Shown: piece by piece, positions 8,772-18,203 of the stretch
How positions within the stretch are numbered: position 1 is the first letter of the stretch
Layout of the letters: the number at the start of each line of letters is the position of its first letter
DNA from: Bacteroidota bacterium
GTDB lineage: Bacteria; Bacteroidota; Bacteroidia; Chitinophagales; Chitinophagaceae
Direction of reading: 5' to 3'
Assembly: GCA_028876495.1 (NCBI GenBank)
Contig: JAGWRO010000078.1
Coordinates: 1 to 64,000 of the forward strand
Length of the DNA stretch: 64,000 nucleotides
Program-made: the position numbers and the translations under genes
Notes under the pieces: model-generated
What the model was told of the DNA's origin: nothing
The model's input: only the letters and a program-made list of their open reading frames with translations
Database searches by the model: none

Positions 8772-10235
8772 TTAATTGCTAATTTTTTCATTAATTAATT
8801 TTCTTACATCATTTAATGCAATTCTTTCCTGTGTCATAGTATCGCGGTAGCGAATTGTGACGGTATTATCTTCTTTCGTCTGGTGATCGATGGTTACACA
8901 AAAAGGTGTTCCAATCGCGTCCATTCTGCGATAACGCTTTCCAATACTATCTTTTTCTTCGTAAAAAGTATGAAAGCTTTGCTTGCATTCGTTCATGAGG
9001 CCTTTGGCAATTTCCGGCAAACCATCTTTTTTTACCAAAGGAAGAATAGCTAATTTGTAAGGAGCAATTTTCGGCGGAATCCGCAAAACTACCCGGCTGT
9101 CTTCACTTCCATCTTCTTTCGTCCATTTTTCTTCAGCATAAGCGGTGCTTATAACGGTGAGGAACAAACGATCTAATCCTACAGATGTTTCTACTACATA
9201 CGGAATGTAATTACCATAAGGTTTTCCATCTTCGTTAAGTTCATTATCGAAATATTGCAATTTCTTTTTGCTCAGTTCCTGGTGTTGCTTAAGGTCAAAA
9301 TCGGTTCGCGAATGAATACCTTCCAGTTCTTTAAAACCAAAAGGAAATTCAAATTCAATATCTACAGCGGCATTGGCATAATGTGCGAGTTTTACGTGAT
9401 CATGATAACGCAATCTTTCCGCAGGAAGTCCGAGACTTTCGTGCCATTTTAATCTCTCTGCTTTCCAGTAATTGTACCATTCCATTTCGGTGCCGGGGCG
9501 AACAAAAAACTGCATTTCCATTTGCTCAAATTCGCGCATACGAAAAATAAACTGCCGTGCTACAATTTCATTTCTGAAAGCTTTTCCTGTTTGTGCAATC
9601 CCAAAAGGAATTTTCATTCTTCCCGTTTTTTGCACGTTTAGAAAATTTACAAAAATTCCCTGGGCAGTTTCAGGCCGCAAATAAATCGTGTCAGTTTCTC
9701 CGCTGATGCTTCCCAGTTTGGTTTCGAACATTAAATTGAACTGCCGAATATCAGTCCAGTTACAGGTTCCGCTGATGGAACATTTTATATTATTTTCTTC
9801 GATCAAACTTTTTAACCCAACGAAATCATCTTTGGAGAGAAATTTTTCCATTTTTGTGATGATCTCTTTTGCAAATTCACTCTTGCCAGTTGCAGCCTGT
9901 TCATCCGCAAAAGTTTCAATCAAATGATCAACCCGGTAACGCTTTTGGCTGTCTTTATTATCAATCATCGGGTCACTGAAATTATCGACGTGGCCACTTG
10001 CTTTCCATGTAAGCGGGTGCATAAAAATAGCGGCATCGATACCCACAATATTTTCATGCAACTGCGTCATACTCCTCCACCAGTAATCGCGGATATTCTT
10101 TTTTAATTGCGCACCGTTTTGCCCGTAATCATAAACTGCGCTCAATCCATCATATATTTCACTGGATGGAAAAATGTAACCGTATTCTTTGCAGTGCGCT
10201 ATAATTTCACTGAAATTGTTTAATTCGTTTGCCAT
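8772..10235 (-). CDS. glyS: Glycyl-tRNA synthetase (class II, single-chain)
   Basis: A 487-residue class II synthetase that charges tRNA-Gly. It is the single-chain alpha2 type used by Bacteroidota, not the alpha/beta GlyQ/GlyS form. Motif-like segments include IYLRPETAQGIFVNF, FRNEIVARQFIFRMREFEQMEMQFF and VVETSVGLDRLFL. The C-terminal anticodon-binding domain ends with RYRDTMTQER. The N-terminus (residues 1-80) contains the expected YDYGQNGAQLKKNIRDYWW. A candidate -7 element lies seven bases before the ATG. No abnormality was seen. Confidence 0.97.
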   Translation of the reverse strand: MANELNNFSEIIAHCKEYGYIFPSSEIYDGLSAVYDYGQNGAQLKKNIRDYWWRSMTQLHENIVGIDAAIFMHPLTWKASGHVDNFSDPMIDNKDSQKRYRVDHLIETFADEQAATGKSEFAKEIITKMEKFLSKDDFVGLKSLIEENNIKCSISGTCNWTDIRQFNLMFETKLGSISGETDTIYLRPETAQGIFVNFLNVQKTGRMKIPFGIAQTGKAFRNEIVARQFIFRMREFEQMEMQFFVRPGTEMEWYNYWKAERLKWHESLGLPAERLRYHDHVKLAHYANAAVDIEFEFPFGFKELEGIHSRTDFDLKQHQELSKKKLQYFDNELNEDGKPYGNYIPYVVETSVGLDRLFLTVISTAYAEEKWTKEDGSEDSRVVLRIPPKIAPYKLAILPLVKKDGLPEIAKGLMNECKQSFHTFYEEKDSIGKRYRRMDAIGTPFCVTIDHQTKEDNTVTIRYRDTMTQERIALNDVRKLINEKISN

Positions 10236-10242
10236 AAGGCGG

Positions 10243-10250
10243 CAAAGATA
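10243..10250 (-). promoter_or_regulatory. Candidate -7 promoter element for glyS
   Basis: TATCTTTG on the minus strand fits TAnnTTTG and ends seven bases before the glyS ATG, predicting a very short or absent 5' leader. A -33 element is not obvious. Confidence 0.4.
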
Positions 10251-10337
10251 ATGAGAGTATGTTTTGTTATCTTTATTAACTTCATTTTATTTATCGGCCT
10301 TTCAACATTCCTGAAAAAGCGTGTGCTTAAAACTTCT

Positions 10338-10345
10338 TAACTTTG
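10338..10345 (+). promoter_or_regulatory. Candidate -7 promoter element for the toxin-antitoxin operon
   Basis: TAACTTTG fits TAnnTTTG and ends four bases before the antitoxin ATG, so transcription would start at or next to the start codon. No -33 match was seen. Confidence 0.4.
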
Positions 10346-10349
10346 AAAG

Positions 10350-10568
10350 ATGAAAATAGGCCTTCAATATGTTAACGATGCCAATGGCAATACACAGGCT
10401 GTTCAGCTTTCATTGGTTGAATGGAAGAAAGTGCTTAACAAGCTTAAAAAATACGAGCAGGCGTTAAAACTAAAATCTGACCTTGAAGAGGCACTTGAAC
10501 AAGTATCTGTACTTAAAAATACAAAAGGGCAAAAGCAAACTCTTAATGAATTCTTAAATGATCTTTAG
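10350..10568 (+). CDS. Antitoxin component of a type II toxin-antitoxin pair
   Basis: A 72-residue protein with a short N-terminal beta-like stretch (MKIGLQYVNDANGNTQAVQLSLVEW) followed by a charged helical tail (residues 27-65) and TLNEFLNDL at the end. The size, the helical C-terminus and its position immediately upstream of a RelE/ParE-like gene identify it as the antitoxin. The two frames overlap by 11 nt, which supports coupled translation. The N-terminus would be the DNA-binding or dimerisation part and the C-terminus the toxin-neutralising helix; this is inference. It has no strong match to a named antitoxin family. Confidence 0.72.
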   Translation: MKIGLQYVNDANGNTQAVQLSLVEWKKVLNKLKKYEQALKLKSDLEEALEQVSVLKNTKGQKQTLNEFLNDL

Positions 10569-10887
10569 TGTTATTCCAAGTGAAAAGTTTAAAAAAGAAG
10601 CAAAACGCCTCTTAAAGAAATTTCCATCTCTTAAGCAAGAACTTGCCGGGCTGGGTAATGTATTATCAAAATTACCCGAGACCGGTACACCTTTAGGTAA
10701 TAACACTTTTAAAATCCGGCTTGCTATAAAAAGTAAGGGGAAAGGAAAAAGCGGCGGTGCAAGAGTAATAACTTACGTTTTTGCATCTAATCGTGAAGTT
10801 TATTTACTGACTATTTACGATAAATCAGAATTTGATATTATTGATGATAAGACTATAAAACAAATTATAGCTACTTTAATTTTTTAG
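10558..10887 (+). CDS. RelE/ParE-superfamily toxin
   Basis: A 109-residue protein with the RelE/ParE fold pattern: an N-terminal strand and two helices (SEKFKKEAKRLLKKFPSLKQEL), a central basic beta sheet (FKIRLAIKSKGKGKSGGARVITYVF), and VYLLTIYDKSEFDII. The central K/R-rich strand and GGARVITY resemble the RelE-type mRNA interferase subfamily in which xxGGxRVIxY is conserved. It would cleave mRNA on the ribosome, or poison gyrase if ParE-like; the sequence cannot decide. Its start lies inside the antitoxin gene. The pair is flanked by glyS and aspS and looks like an accessory insertion between housekeeping genes. Confidence 0.8.
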   Translation: MIFSVIPSEKFKKEAKRLLKKFPSLKQELAGLGNVLSKLPETGTPLGNNTFKIRLAIKSKGKGKSGGARVITYVFASNREVYLLTIYDKSEFDIIDDKTIKQIIATLIF

Positions 10888-10938
10888 CAACAGAGCGAAA
10901 TCCGAAAGAAAAATCATTTATAGCTTTTTAGCCCAACC

Positions 10939-12747
10939 TTATTCCAAATCCAGCTTTATTTGCAATTCATCCAATTGCTTTTGATCAATAGTGGCAGGCG
11001 CATCAATCATCACATCTCTTCCGCTATTATTTTTGGGAAAAGCAATAAAATCCCGGATGGATTCACTTCCTCCCAAAATAGCGCAAAGCCTGTCAAAACC
11101 AAAGGCAAGACCACCATGTGGAGGAGCACCATATTCAAATGCTCCCAATAAAAATCCAAATTTATATTGCGCTTCTTCTTTGCTCATTCCCAAAGCGGCA
11201 AACATTTTTTCCTGCAGATCTCTTTGAAAAATCCTGATAGAACCACCGCCAATTTCATTGCCGTTTAAAACCATATCGTAGGCATTGGCTTTGATTTTAG
11301 AATAAGGATGTTCCAGGTATTTTTCTGCATTTTCAATGAGAGGATTGTTGTTGATCATCACTTCAATATCTTCCGGTTTTGGCGAAGTAAATGGATGATG
11401 ACGTGCAACCCAACGATTTTCTTCTTCATCATATTCAAACAATGGAAAATCCGTAACCCACAATAATTTGAATTCATTGGCTTTTCGAAAGCCTAATTTA
11501 TCGGCCATGTATAAACGCAAATCGCTGATCGCTTTTCTTGTCCGTTCTTCTCTTCCTGCAAGAATCAAAATAAGATCACCGGGATTTGCGTTGCAAAAAT
11601 GTGCCAGTGATTGTAATTGTTCAGCAGTAAAGAATTTATCAAAACTGCTTTTTAAAGTGCCATCGTTATTCACTTTTACAAAGGCAAGTCCACCCATTCC
11701 TATTTGCGGACGCTTCACCCATTCAGTAAGTTCATCAGTCTGTTTTCTTGAATAATCGCTGCAGCCAGGAACCGAAATTGCCAAAACCGTTTCAGCATTT
11801 TTAAAAACAGGAAAATCGGTATCGTTCAAAATTTCGAAATGATCTTTTCCTTCCACTTTCAGGTTGGCTAATTTCATTTTAAAGCGAATGTCAGGCTTAT
11901 CATTTCCATAATTCCACATCGCATCTTCCCAACTCATCCTGGCAACAGGTTCAGCGTATCCAATTCCTTTTACTTCTTTAAAAATGTATTTGATTAATCC
12001 TTCAAACATTTGTAAAATATCTTCCTGTTCCACAAATGACATTTCACAGTCTATCTGCGTAAATTCCGGTTGCCGGTCTGCACGAAGATCTTCATCACGG
12101 AAGCATTTTACAATTTGATAATAACGATCATAACCGCTTACCATCAACAATTGTTTAAATGTTTGCGGCGATTGTGGCAAAGCATAAAACTCTCCTGCAT
12201 TCATGCGGCTTGGAACTACAAAATCTCTTGCGCCTTCGGGAGTCGATTTAATTAAAAACGGAGTCTCAATATCTATAAAGCCTTGCTGATGCAAATAATT
12301 TCTTGTTGCGCGATTAACGGCATATCTCAATTCAAGATTTTTCTTAACCGTATTTCTTCTTAAATCTAAAAAGCGGTATTTCATGCGGAGGTCATCGCCG
12401 CCGTCTGTATCATCCTGAATGGTAAATGGAGGAACTGCCGATTTATTCAACACTTTAAATTCAGATACCAAAATTTCTATATCGCCCGTAGGAATGTTTT
12501 TATTTTTATTGCTTCTTTCAGAAACAGTTCCTTTTACCTGCAAAACAAATTCTCTTCCCAAAGGATTTTTGTCGAGTTGTTCAGTAAGTTTTTCATTAAA
12601 AAGCAATTGTGTAATTCCATACCTGTCGCGCAGATCAACAAAAGTGATGCTGCCAAATTTCCTGATGGTTTGCACCCAGCCGGCAAGAGTTACTTCTTTA
12701 TTAACGTCTGATATTCTTAGATCGCCACATGTGTTCGTTCTGTACAT
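10939..12747 (-). CDS. aspS: Aspartyl-tRNA synthetase (bacterial type)
   Basis: A 602-residue class II synthetase. Domains in order: N-terminal OB-fold anticodon binding (residues 1-110, [20 protein letters not shown]), catalytic core with motif 2 ([18 protein letters not shown]), a GAD insertion domain (roughly 280-410), and motif 3 ([15 protein letters not shown]). Length is normal for bacterial AspRS of about 590 residues. Whether it is discriminating for tRNA-Asp or also charges tRNA-Asn cannot be told from sequence alone. A -7-like element lies 35 nt before the start. It is oriented like yebC, 136 nt away. Confidence 0.97.
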   Translation of the reverse strand: MYRTNTCGDLRISDVNKEVTLAGWVQTIRKFGSITFVDLRDRYGITQLLFNEKLTEQLDKNPLGREFVLQVKGTVSERSNKNKNIPTGDIEILVSEFKVLNKSAVPPFTIQDDTDGGDDLRMKYRFLDLRRNTVKKNLELRYAVNRATRNYLHQQGFIDIETPFLIKSTPEGARDFVVPSRMNAGEFYALPQSPQTFKQLLMVSGYDRYYQIVKCFRDEDLRADRQPEFTQIDCEMSFVEQEDILQMFEGLIKYIFKEVKGIGYAEPVARMSWEDAMWNYGNDKPDIRFKMKLANLKVEGKDHFEILNDTDFPVFKNAETVLAISVPGCSDYSRKQTDELTEWVKRPQIGMGGLAFVKVNNDGTLKSSFDKFFTAEQLQSLAHFCNANPGDLILILAGREERTRKAISDLRLYMADKLGFRKANEFKLLWVTDFPLFEYDEEENRWVARHHPFTSPKPEDIEVMINNNPLIENAEKYLEHPYSKIKANAYDMVLNGNEIGGGSIRIFQRDLQEKMFAALGMSKEEAQYKFGFLLGAFEYGAPPHGGLAFGFDRLCAILGGSESIRDFIAFPKNNSGRDVMIDAPATIDQKQLDELQIKLDLE

Positions 12748-12782
12748 CCGTGTGTAATTATTTGATTAAAATTATTGGATTG

Positions 12783-12790
12783 CAAATATA
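12783..12790 (-). promoter_or_regulatory. Candidate -7 promoter element for aspS
   Basis: TATATTTG on the minus strand fits TAnnTTTG and lies 35 bases before the aspS ATG. Confidence 0.4.
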
Positions 12791-12840
12791 AGCCTGTTAC
12801 GGAAAGTAAAGCCCCGCCAAAAGACAGGGAGTTAGAAATA

Positions 12841-12876
12841 TCAGTAAATCAACAAATTTTACAGATTCTTATTTTG
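12841..12876 (+). repeat. Intergenic CAGTAAAY element
   Basis: CAGTAAATCAACAAATTTT is followed by ACAGATTCTTATTTTG, a well preserved two-part copy between aspS and yebC. It reads against both flanking genes, which are on the minus strand. Confidence 0.55.
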
Positions 12877-12882
12877 GTATAT

Positions 12883-13593
12883 TTATTTCAAATTGTGATA
12901 CACTTTTTGCACGTCATCATCCTGCTCCAGATGATCTACCAATTTTAAAACTTCTTCCGCATCTTCTTCTGAAAGTTCTACGGTTGTTGTCGGAATTCTT
13001 GTAAGTTCTGCAGTAATTACTTCTATCTTTTTTTCTTCCAAAGCCTTGCTCATATTACCAAATTCAACGAAAGGTGTACGGATGATAATATTTCCTTCGC
13101 TGTCTTCACCAATTTCTTCCAGGCCGTAATCGATCAACTCCAGCTCAAGTTCTTCAATATCCAGCTTTTCATTTTTGATTTTAAATTCTCCCATATGATT
13201 GAACATGAAAGCAACGCTTCCGCTCGTGCCAAGAGATCCGCTATTCTTATTAAAATGCATGCGCACATTGGCAACGGTTCTTGTAGGATTATCAGTTGCT
13301 GTTTCAACTAAAATAGCTACGCCGTGTGGTGCATATCCTTCATAAACTTCTTCATGATAATCTGATTTATCCTTTCCCATTGCACGTTTGATCGCAGCTT
13401 CCACACGATCTTTTGGCATGTTCACTGCCTTGGCATTTATAATGCAGCGGCGCAGGGCGGCGTTATTATCCGGATCAGGACCGCCTTGTTTCACGGCAAT
13501 ATCTATTTCTTTGCCAATGCGCGTAAATTGTTTGGCCATTTTATCCCATCGTGCAAACATGGTTGATTTTCTTACTTCAAATATTCTTCCCAT
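12883..13593 (-). CDS. yebC: YebC/PmpR family DNA-binding/translation-associated protein
   Basis: A 236-residue protein with the family's N-terminal basic region ([23 protein letters not shown]) and the conserved [31 protein letters not shown] block, followed by [14 protein letters not shown] and [11 protein letters not shown]. Members were annotated as transcriptional regulators; newer work links relatives to relief of ribosome stalling. The C-terminal half is acidic, as usual. It is a single gene with no fused domain. Confidence 0.93.
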   Translation of the reverse strand: MGRIFEVRKSTMFARWDKMAKQFTRIGKEIDIAVKQGGPDPDNNAALRRCIINAKAVNMPKDRVEAAIKRAMGKDKSDYHEEVYEGYAPHGVAILVETATDNPTRTVANVRMHFNKNSGSLGTSGSVAFMFNHMGEFKIKNEKLDIEELELELIDYGLEEIGEDSEGNIIIRTPFVEFGNMSKALEEKKIEVITAELTRIPTTTVELSEEDAEEVLKLVDHLEQDDDVQKVYHNLK

Positions 13594-13875
13594 TTCCGTT
13601 TATTTATTTTAATTCATTTGTTGGATTATTTATTCAAATACCTTCAGGTGACTTCCTTCTGCCCAACGGGCAAAACTAAAATGTAAATATTAAAATCAAA
13701 AATTAAAAACTCAGGTAGCTATTTTTTGAAAAAAATGAAGAAATACAGGCCTTTTTAATTTATATCTATAATAAATCCCTTGTAGCTATTCTTTTTGGAA
13801 AGTTTTTTCACATCAAATAATTTTGCTCGCCTTTTATTAATAATTTAAAAAAAATCCTGCAAAGGTTTTACGGCT

Positions 13876-15192
13876 ATGAAAGTAATGAAGTTCGGTGGTA
13901 CAAGTGTTGGAAAACCAGAAAGAATGGCTGAGATCAGGAAACTGATCACCAAAGATGATGAAACAAAAATAATTGTTCTGAGTGCTTTAAGCGGCACCAC
14001 CAATGCGCTTACAGAAATAAGTGATTCATTAGCAAAAGGTGATCGCGAAATTGCTAAACAGCGTATCAATGCACTGGAAAATCATTACCAGAATTTTATA
14101 GTTGATCTTTTAAAAAGCGAAGCTTATTTTCAAAAGGCAAAGGGAATACTTGCAGAGCATTTTGAGTTTTTGAATATTATTTTAAAGATATCTTACAGCG
14201 AAGCATTGAATAAAGATATTTTGGCACAAGGCGAATTGCTGAGTACCAAACTTTTTAGCATTTATTTAAATGAGCAGGAGATCGCTCATGTATGGCTTCC
14301 GGCGCTTGACTTTATGACCATTGATCAAAACAATGAACCCCAGGTGGCGGCGATAAGAGAAAAACTAACAAAATTGCTGGAGGCGAATAAAGGAACCAAA
14401 CTTTTTGTGACGCAGGGATACATTTGCCGTAATGCAAAAGGAGAAATTGATAATTTGAAACGTGGTGGCAGCGATTACAGTGCTTCGTTGATTGCGGCTG
14501 CCGTTGACGCTTCTGTTTGTGAAATATGGACCGACATAAGCGGTATGCACAATAATGATCCGCGAATTGTTAAGAACACAAAACCTATCAAACATTTATG
14601 TTTTGAAGAGGCAGCAGAACTTGCTTATTTCGGCGCCAAAATTTTGCATCCTGCCAGCATCTGGCCTGCGCAATATTTTAATTTTCCGGTTAAGTTGCTG
14701 AATACAATGGAACCTGAAGCGCCAGGTACTTTAATAGAAAGAGATTCGGATTCGGAAGGTGTAAAAGCGATCGCTGCAAAAGATTCTATCACAGCGATAA
14801 AAATAAAAAGCAGCCGTATGTTGCTGGCTTATGGATTTTTAAGAAAGATTTTTGAGGTGTTTGAAAAATATGAAACTTCCATCGACATGGTCACTACTTC
14901 TGAAGTGGCTGTGTCTCTCACTATTGATAATGATTCCAATTTGCAACAAATCATTAAAGAATTGGAGATGTTTGGAAATATAGAAATCGATAAAGACCAG
15001 ACTATTGTTTCCATCGTTGGATACCATATTTCCAAAACAGAACATCTGCTTGCAAAAGTTTTCAACAGCTTAACAGAAATTCCGGTGCGAATGGTAAGTT
15101 TTGGCGGAAGCCAGCATAATATTTCAATTCTCGTTTCGCATGAGCACAAAGAAAAAACGCTTCAGCTTTTGAACAAAGGTTTGTTTGAATAG
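13876..15192 (+). CDS. lysC: Aspartokinase (monofunctional)
   Basis: A 438-residue enzyme that phosphorylates aspartate at the entry to lysine, threonine and methionine synthesis. The N-terminal kinase domain starts with MKVMKFGGTSVGKPERM. Further hallmarks are FVTQGYICRNAKGEIDNLKRGGSDYSASL (substrate and ATP site) and WTDISGMHNNDPRIV. The C-terminal regulatory part (from about residue 300) holds two ACT-like units, including KIFEVFEKYETSIDMVTTSEV. No homoserine dehydrogenase fusion is present. The gene is preceded by about 280 nt of AT-rich spacer. Feedback specificity is unknown. Confidence 0.93.
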   Translation: MKVMKFGGTSVGKPERMAEIRKLITKDDETKIIVLSALSGTTNALTEISDSLAKGDREIAKQRINALENHYQNFIVDLLKSEAYFQKAKGILAEHFEFLNIILKISYSEALNKDILAQGELLSTKLFSIYLNEQEIAHVWLPALDFMTIDQNNEPQVAAIREKLTKLLEANKGTKLFVTQGYICRNAKGEIDNLKRGGSDYSASLIAAAVDASVCEIWTDISGMHNNDPRIVKNTKPIKHLCFEEAAELAYFGAKILHPASIWPAQYFNFPVKLLNTMEPEAPGTLIERDSDSEGVKAIAAKDSITAIKIKSSRMLLAYGFLRKIFEVFEKYETSIDMVTTSEVAVSLTIDNDSNLQQIIKELEMFGNIEIDKDQTIVSIVGYHISKTEHLLAKVFNSLTEIPVRMVSFGGSQHNISILVSHEHKEKTLQLLNKGLFE

Positions 15193-15233
15193 TTGGGTTT
15201 AGATTGTTTAGAAGTTTAGCTGTATTTAGATAC

Positions 15234-15266
15234 CAGTAAATCCAACAAATTTCCGGGATTTTTAAT
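15234..15266 (+). repeat. Intergenic CAGTAAAY element
   Basis: CAGTAAATCCAACAAATTT is followed by CCGGGATTTTTAATTT, located after the aspartokinase stop and reading in its sense direction. This is one of the clearest two-part copies. It is preceded by several GTTTAG units (15197-15230). Confidence 0.6.
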
Positions 15267-15983
15267 TTAAGATTTTGAAGTTTTAGAAGGCCGAACTTCA
15301 ATCTTACTCGGCAATGTTCTTGCCGGCATATTTAAAAGATCTGCTACTATTTGTCCTATATCTTCCGGCTGTATTTTCCAGGCATCTGCTTCATTGGGTG
15401 TGTGATCGTTAAAATAAGTAGCCACAGAACCCGGCATAATGGTGGTAACTTTTACATCATATTTCCTCAGATCGAGCATGATCGCTTGTGTAAAACCAAC
15501 CAGGCCAAATTTACTGGCATTATAAGCGGAGCCATTTTCAAAAAAATTAGTTCCTGCAAGGCTTGCTATTGTAATTATATACCCTTTTGATTTTTTTAAT
15601 TCTTCTACAGTTGCTTTTACGCTGTTAAAAACGCCGGTAAGATTGGTATCGATCGTATTTTTCCAGAGTTCTTCACTTAAACTGTCTATTGGTGCAAAAT
15701 GCCCAACGCCGGCATTAGCGATCAAAACATCCAAATGGCCAAACTGGTCAATAACTTTTTGAACGGCATCTTTTTCATTTGCCATCGAACTTACATTTGA
15801 TTGTAAGGCGAGCACTTTTGAAGGGTCATCGCTCAATGAAGAAGCGGCCTTTTTTGCTGCTGATAAATCACGGCTGCTAATAGCCACTTTCATTCCAAAG
15901 TCTAATAATGTTTTTGCAATTCCGAATCCGATTCCTTTGCTTCCGCCAGTGATATAGGCTACTTTATTTTCGAGTGAACTCAT
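15267..15983 (-). CDS. Short-chain dehydrogenase/reductase
   Basis: A 238-residue classical SDR. The cofactor motif TGGSKGIGFGIA is at residues 10-21, NAGVG follows near residue 90, the catalytic serine lies in ITIASLAG and the catalytic Tyr/Lys in YNASK near residues 153-157. An acidic or basic cofactor selector after the second strand is not decisive; SSRD suggests NADP(H). The substrate is unknown. It is downstream of a small coiled-coil gene and fabH on the same strand, with 50-140 nt gaps, so co-transcription is possible but not required. Confidence 0.9.
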   Translation of the reverse strand: MSSLENKVAYITGGSKGIGFGIAKTLLDFGMKVAISSRDLSAAKKAASSLSDDPSKVLALQSNVSSMANEKDAVQKVIDQFGHLDVLIANAGVGHFAPIDSLSEELWKNTIDTNLTGVFNSVKATVEELKKSKGYIITIASLAGTNFFENGSAYNASKFGLVGFTQAIMLDLRKYDVKVTTIMPGSVATYFNDHTPNEADAWKIQPEDIGQIVADLLNMPARTLPSKIEVRPSKTSKS

Positions 15984-16028
15984 TTTTCAATAAAATTTGT
16001 ATAAGATAAAATTTGTGATAATTTATTC

Positions 16029-16037
16029 GTTTACTAT
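16029..16037 (-). repeat. Intergenic AGTAAAC element at the end of the coiled-coil gene
   Basis: On the minus strand, TAG (the stop) is the start of TAGTAAACGAATAAATTAT, a degenerate copy. The gene's stop codon thus falls inside the element, as also seen at 173-180. Confidence 0.4.
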
Positions 16038-16309
16038 GCTACAGGAGGCTCTTCATCCAGTTTATTGTCTTTAATAAACTTGTTTTTTACCCCGGTAAAT
16101 TCTTCCACAAGCTGGGAAGCTGTATTCAAAGTTTCATCGGCATTTGAATGTATACCAGGTAATTTTTGATCAAGTAAATAATTGCCAAGATTGATATTTT
16201 CAGCTTCTAATTGAGCCACCTTTTTCAATAATGAAGCCTGGCTGTTGACAATATCATTCAACTCGCGGATCATTTTTTCCATCGAGTTGAGTTTTTCTCT
16301 TTTATCCAT
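16034..16309 (-). CDS. Small coiled-coil protein, unknown function
   Basis: A 91-residue soluble protein starting MDKREKLNSMEKMIREL; an in-frame ATG 33 nt upstream is possible but adds a less likely extension. Residues 5-50 form a probable coiled coil with heptad leucines (MEKMIRELNDIVNSQASLLKKVAQLEAEN). The rest is polar and acidic, ending EEPPVA. No family was recognised. It lies between fabH and the SDR on the same strand. Its stop codon abuts a copy of the intergenic AGTAAAC element. Confidence 0.6.
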   Translation of the reverse strand: MDKREKLNSMEKMIRELNDIVNSQASLLKKVAQLEAENINLGNYLLDQKLPGIHSNADETLNTASQLVEEFTGVKNKFIKDNKLDEEPPVA

Positions 16310-16451
16310 TAGGAATTTTTTTGTTTCAACAATTTGAATCAAATATTGTTCCTAATTTAGGTTTAGAAGCGTTTAGACGTTCAGTGTGTTTAGGATTTTT
16401 ACGTAAACCAACTGTCTTTTTACGAACTCATTACCCGTTATTGACCTTTCT

Positions 16452-17453
16452 CTATTCACTATCATACGCCCACTTCACCAAAGTAGCGCCCCAGGTAAAA
16501 CCGCCGCCAAATGCGGCAAGAACGATAAGGTCATCTTTCTTTAATTGTTTTTCCCATTCCCACAAACACAATGGAATGGTGGCAGAAGTGGTATTTCCAT
16601 ATCGTTGGATATTGAGCATTACCTTATCCATGCTCAGGCCCATGCGACTCGCCGTAGCATCAATAATTCTTTTATTGGCCTGGTGTGGAACGAGCCATGC
16701 AATATCGTTCCCTGTTAATTTATTTCTTTCCAGTAATTCGTAAGAAACGTCTGCCATTCCTTTTACGGCAAACTTAAAAACCTGTGGCCCTTCCTGAAAA
16801 ATATAATGTTCTTTTGCCATTACGGTTTCTACTGAAGCTGGTTTTGCAGAACCACCGGCTACCATTTTTAAATATTCTTTTCCAACGCCGTCAGTCTTTA
16901 ATAAACTATCCTGAATTCCATAACCTTCTTCATTGGGTTCCAGCAAAATAGCGCCTGCTGCATCACCAAAAAGAACACATGTTTTCCTGTCACTGTAATC
17001 CACAATGCCACTCATTTTATCGGTTCCAACGACGACGACTTTTTTATAGCGGCCGCTTTCGATCAATGAAGCGCCGGTAGTTACGCCAAATAGAAATCCG
17101 GAGCAAGCGGCGGAAAGATCAAACCCAAAAGCATTGGTAGCGCCAATCTCGTAAGTGATAATATTAGCGGTTGCAGGAAATGTCATATCGGGAGTAACCG
17201 TGCAGCAAATGAGGCAATCAATCTCAATCGGATCAATTCCTCTTTTTTTGCAAAGTTCTAAAACAGCAGGCACGGCCATTTTAGAAACACCCATATTTTC
17301 TCCTTTTAAAATTCTTCTTTCTTCTACGCCTGTACGGGTTTTTATCCATTCGTCGGAAGTTTCAACCATAGTTTCAAGTTCGGCATTTGTAAGCTTGTAA
17401 TCGGGTACGTAAGCGCCTACAGCGGTAATAGCTGCGGAAATTTTATTACTCAT
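16452..17453 (-). CDS. fabH: 3-oxoacyl-ACP synthase III (FabH-type ketosynthase)
   Basis: A 333-residue thiolase-fold enzyme that condenses acetyl-CoA or another acyl-CoA with malonyl-ACP to start fatty acid synthesis. Catalytic Cys117 sits in DLSAACSGFLFG, the histidine in LVPHQANKRIID and the asparagine in RYGNTTSATIP, so the Cys-His-Asn triad is complete. DEWIKTRTGVEERR near residue 35 is typical. The start at 17453 (MSNKISAAITAVG) is preferred over an upstream in-frame ATG at 17522, which adds 23 non-conserved residues. It is not in a fatty-acid operon here, so it may be one of several paralogues. Confidence 0.93.
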   Translation of the reverse strand: MSNKISAAITAVGAYVPDYKLTNAELETMVETSDEWIKTRTGVEERRILKGENMGVSKMAVPAVLELCKKRGIDPIEIDCLICCTVTPDMTFPATANIITYEIGATNAFGFDLSAACSGFLFGVTTGASLIESGRYKKVVVVGTDKMSGIVDYSDRKTCVLFGDAAGAILLEPNEEGYGIQDSLLKTDGVGKEYLKMVAGGSAKPASVETVMAKEHYIFQEGPQVFKFAVKGMADVSYELLERNKLTGNDIAWLVPHQANKRIIDATASRMGLSMDKVMLNIQRYGNTTSATIPLCLWEWEKQLKKDDLIVLAAFGGGFTWGATLVKWAYDSE

Positions 17454-17565
17454 TTTGTATAAAAAATATTTTAATTGAGGCGATAAAAATACAACATCCG
17501 CGCTATTCATTATCGAAACCATAATTTTTAATTGATAATATGGGATGTCATTAAGCTGAATTACT

Positions 17566-17573
17566 TATTTTTG
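17566..17573 (+). promoter_or_regulatory. Candidate -7 promoter element for ruvA-sprA
   Basis: TATTTTTG fits TAnnTTTG and lies 17 bases before the ruvA ATG. A -33 TTTG is not evident. Confidence 0.4.
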
Positions 17574-17590
17574 GCGCTCTTTAAAAAGTT

Positions 17591-18175
17591 ATGATCGCAT
17601 ATCTGTCCGGAAAATTTTCTTACAAAAATCCTGCTGTGGTTTATGTTGATGTCAATGGCATTGGCTATGAAGTAAATATCAGCCTTAACACCTACGCACA
17701 TATACAGCATTTGGAGGAAGGGAAACTGTTTACATATCTGCAGATAAAGGAAGATGCTCATACCTTGTATGGATTTTTTGATTCACTGGAAAAAGAAATG
17801 TTTATCTTGTTGATAAGTGTTTCGGGCGTGGGTGCAGCAACAGCCAGGATGATGTTGTCCAGTATGAAGCCGGACGAGATCAGCAATGCAATTTTAATGA
17901 AGCAGACGTCTATATTAGAAAGTGTGAAAGGCATTGGAAGAAAGACGGCTGAACGATTGGTGCTTGAATTGAAAGATAAAGTTTCAAAAATATCACAAAC
18001 TTCAACAGGAAATATATCAGGTGGCAATACTTTCGACACGGATGCGTTAAATGCACTAATAGCTTTAGGAATTTCAAGACCTATGGCTGAGCAGGCTATC
18101 AAAAAAATCAAAATGACTGAACCTTCAATTAATTCCCTGGAAAATTTAATAAAAAAAGCCCTAAAAGCCATTTGA
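17591..18175 (+). CDS. ruvA: Holliday junction branch migration protein RuvA
   Basis: A 194-residue protein of normal length. The N-terminal OB fold begins MIAYLSGKFSYKNPAVVYVDVNGIGYEV. Two helix-hairpin-helix DNA-binding motifs are seen (LLISVSGVGAATARMMLSSM and LESVKGIGRKTAERLVLEL), and the C-terminal RuvB-contacting helix bundle follows a flexible linker. RuvA tetramers hold four-way junctions for RuvB. It is followed after 28 nt by sprA in the same direction, an arrangement I recall from other Bacteroidota, so the two are probably co-transcribed. Confidence 0.96.
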   Translation: MIAYLSGKFSYKNPAVVYVDVNGIGYEVNISLNTYAHIQHLEEGKLFTYLQIKEDAHTLYGFFDSLEKEMFILLISVSGVGAATARMMLSSMKPDEISNAILMKQTSILESVKGIGRKTAERLVLELKDKVSKISQTSTGNISGGNTFDTDALNALIALGISRPMAEQAIKKIKMTEPSINSLENLIKKALKAI

Positions 18176-18203
18176 GAGAAATCTACCTAAAATAATTTGC
18201 CGG

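Noticed and set aside
15062-15301. Minus-strand open frames of 79 and 106 codons opposite the end of lysC
   Set aside because: Shadow frames of the aspartokinase gene.
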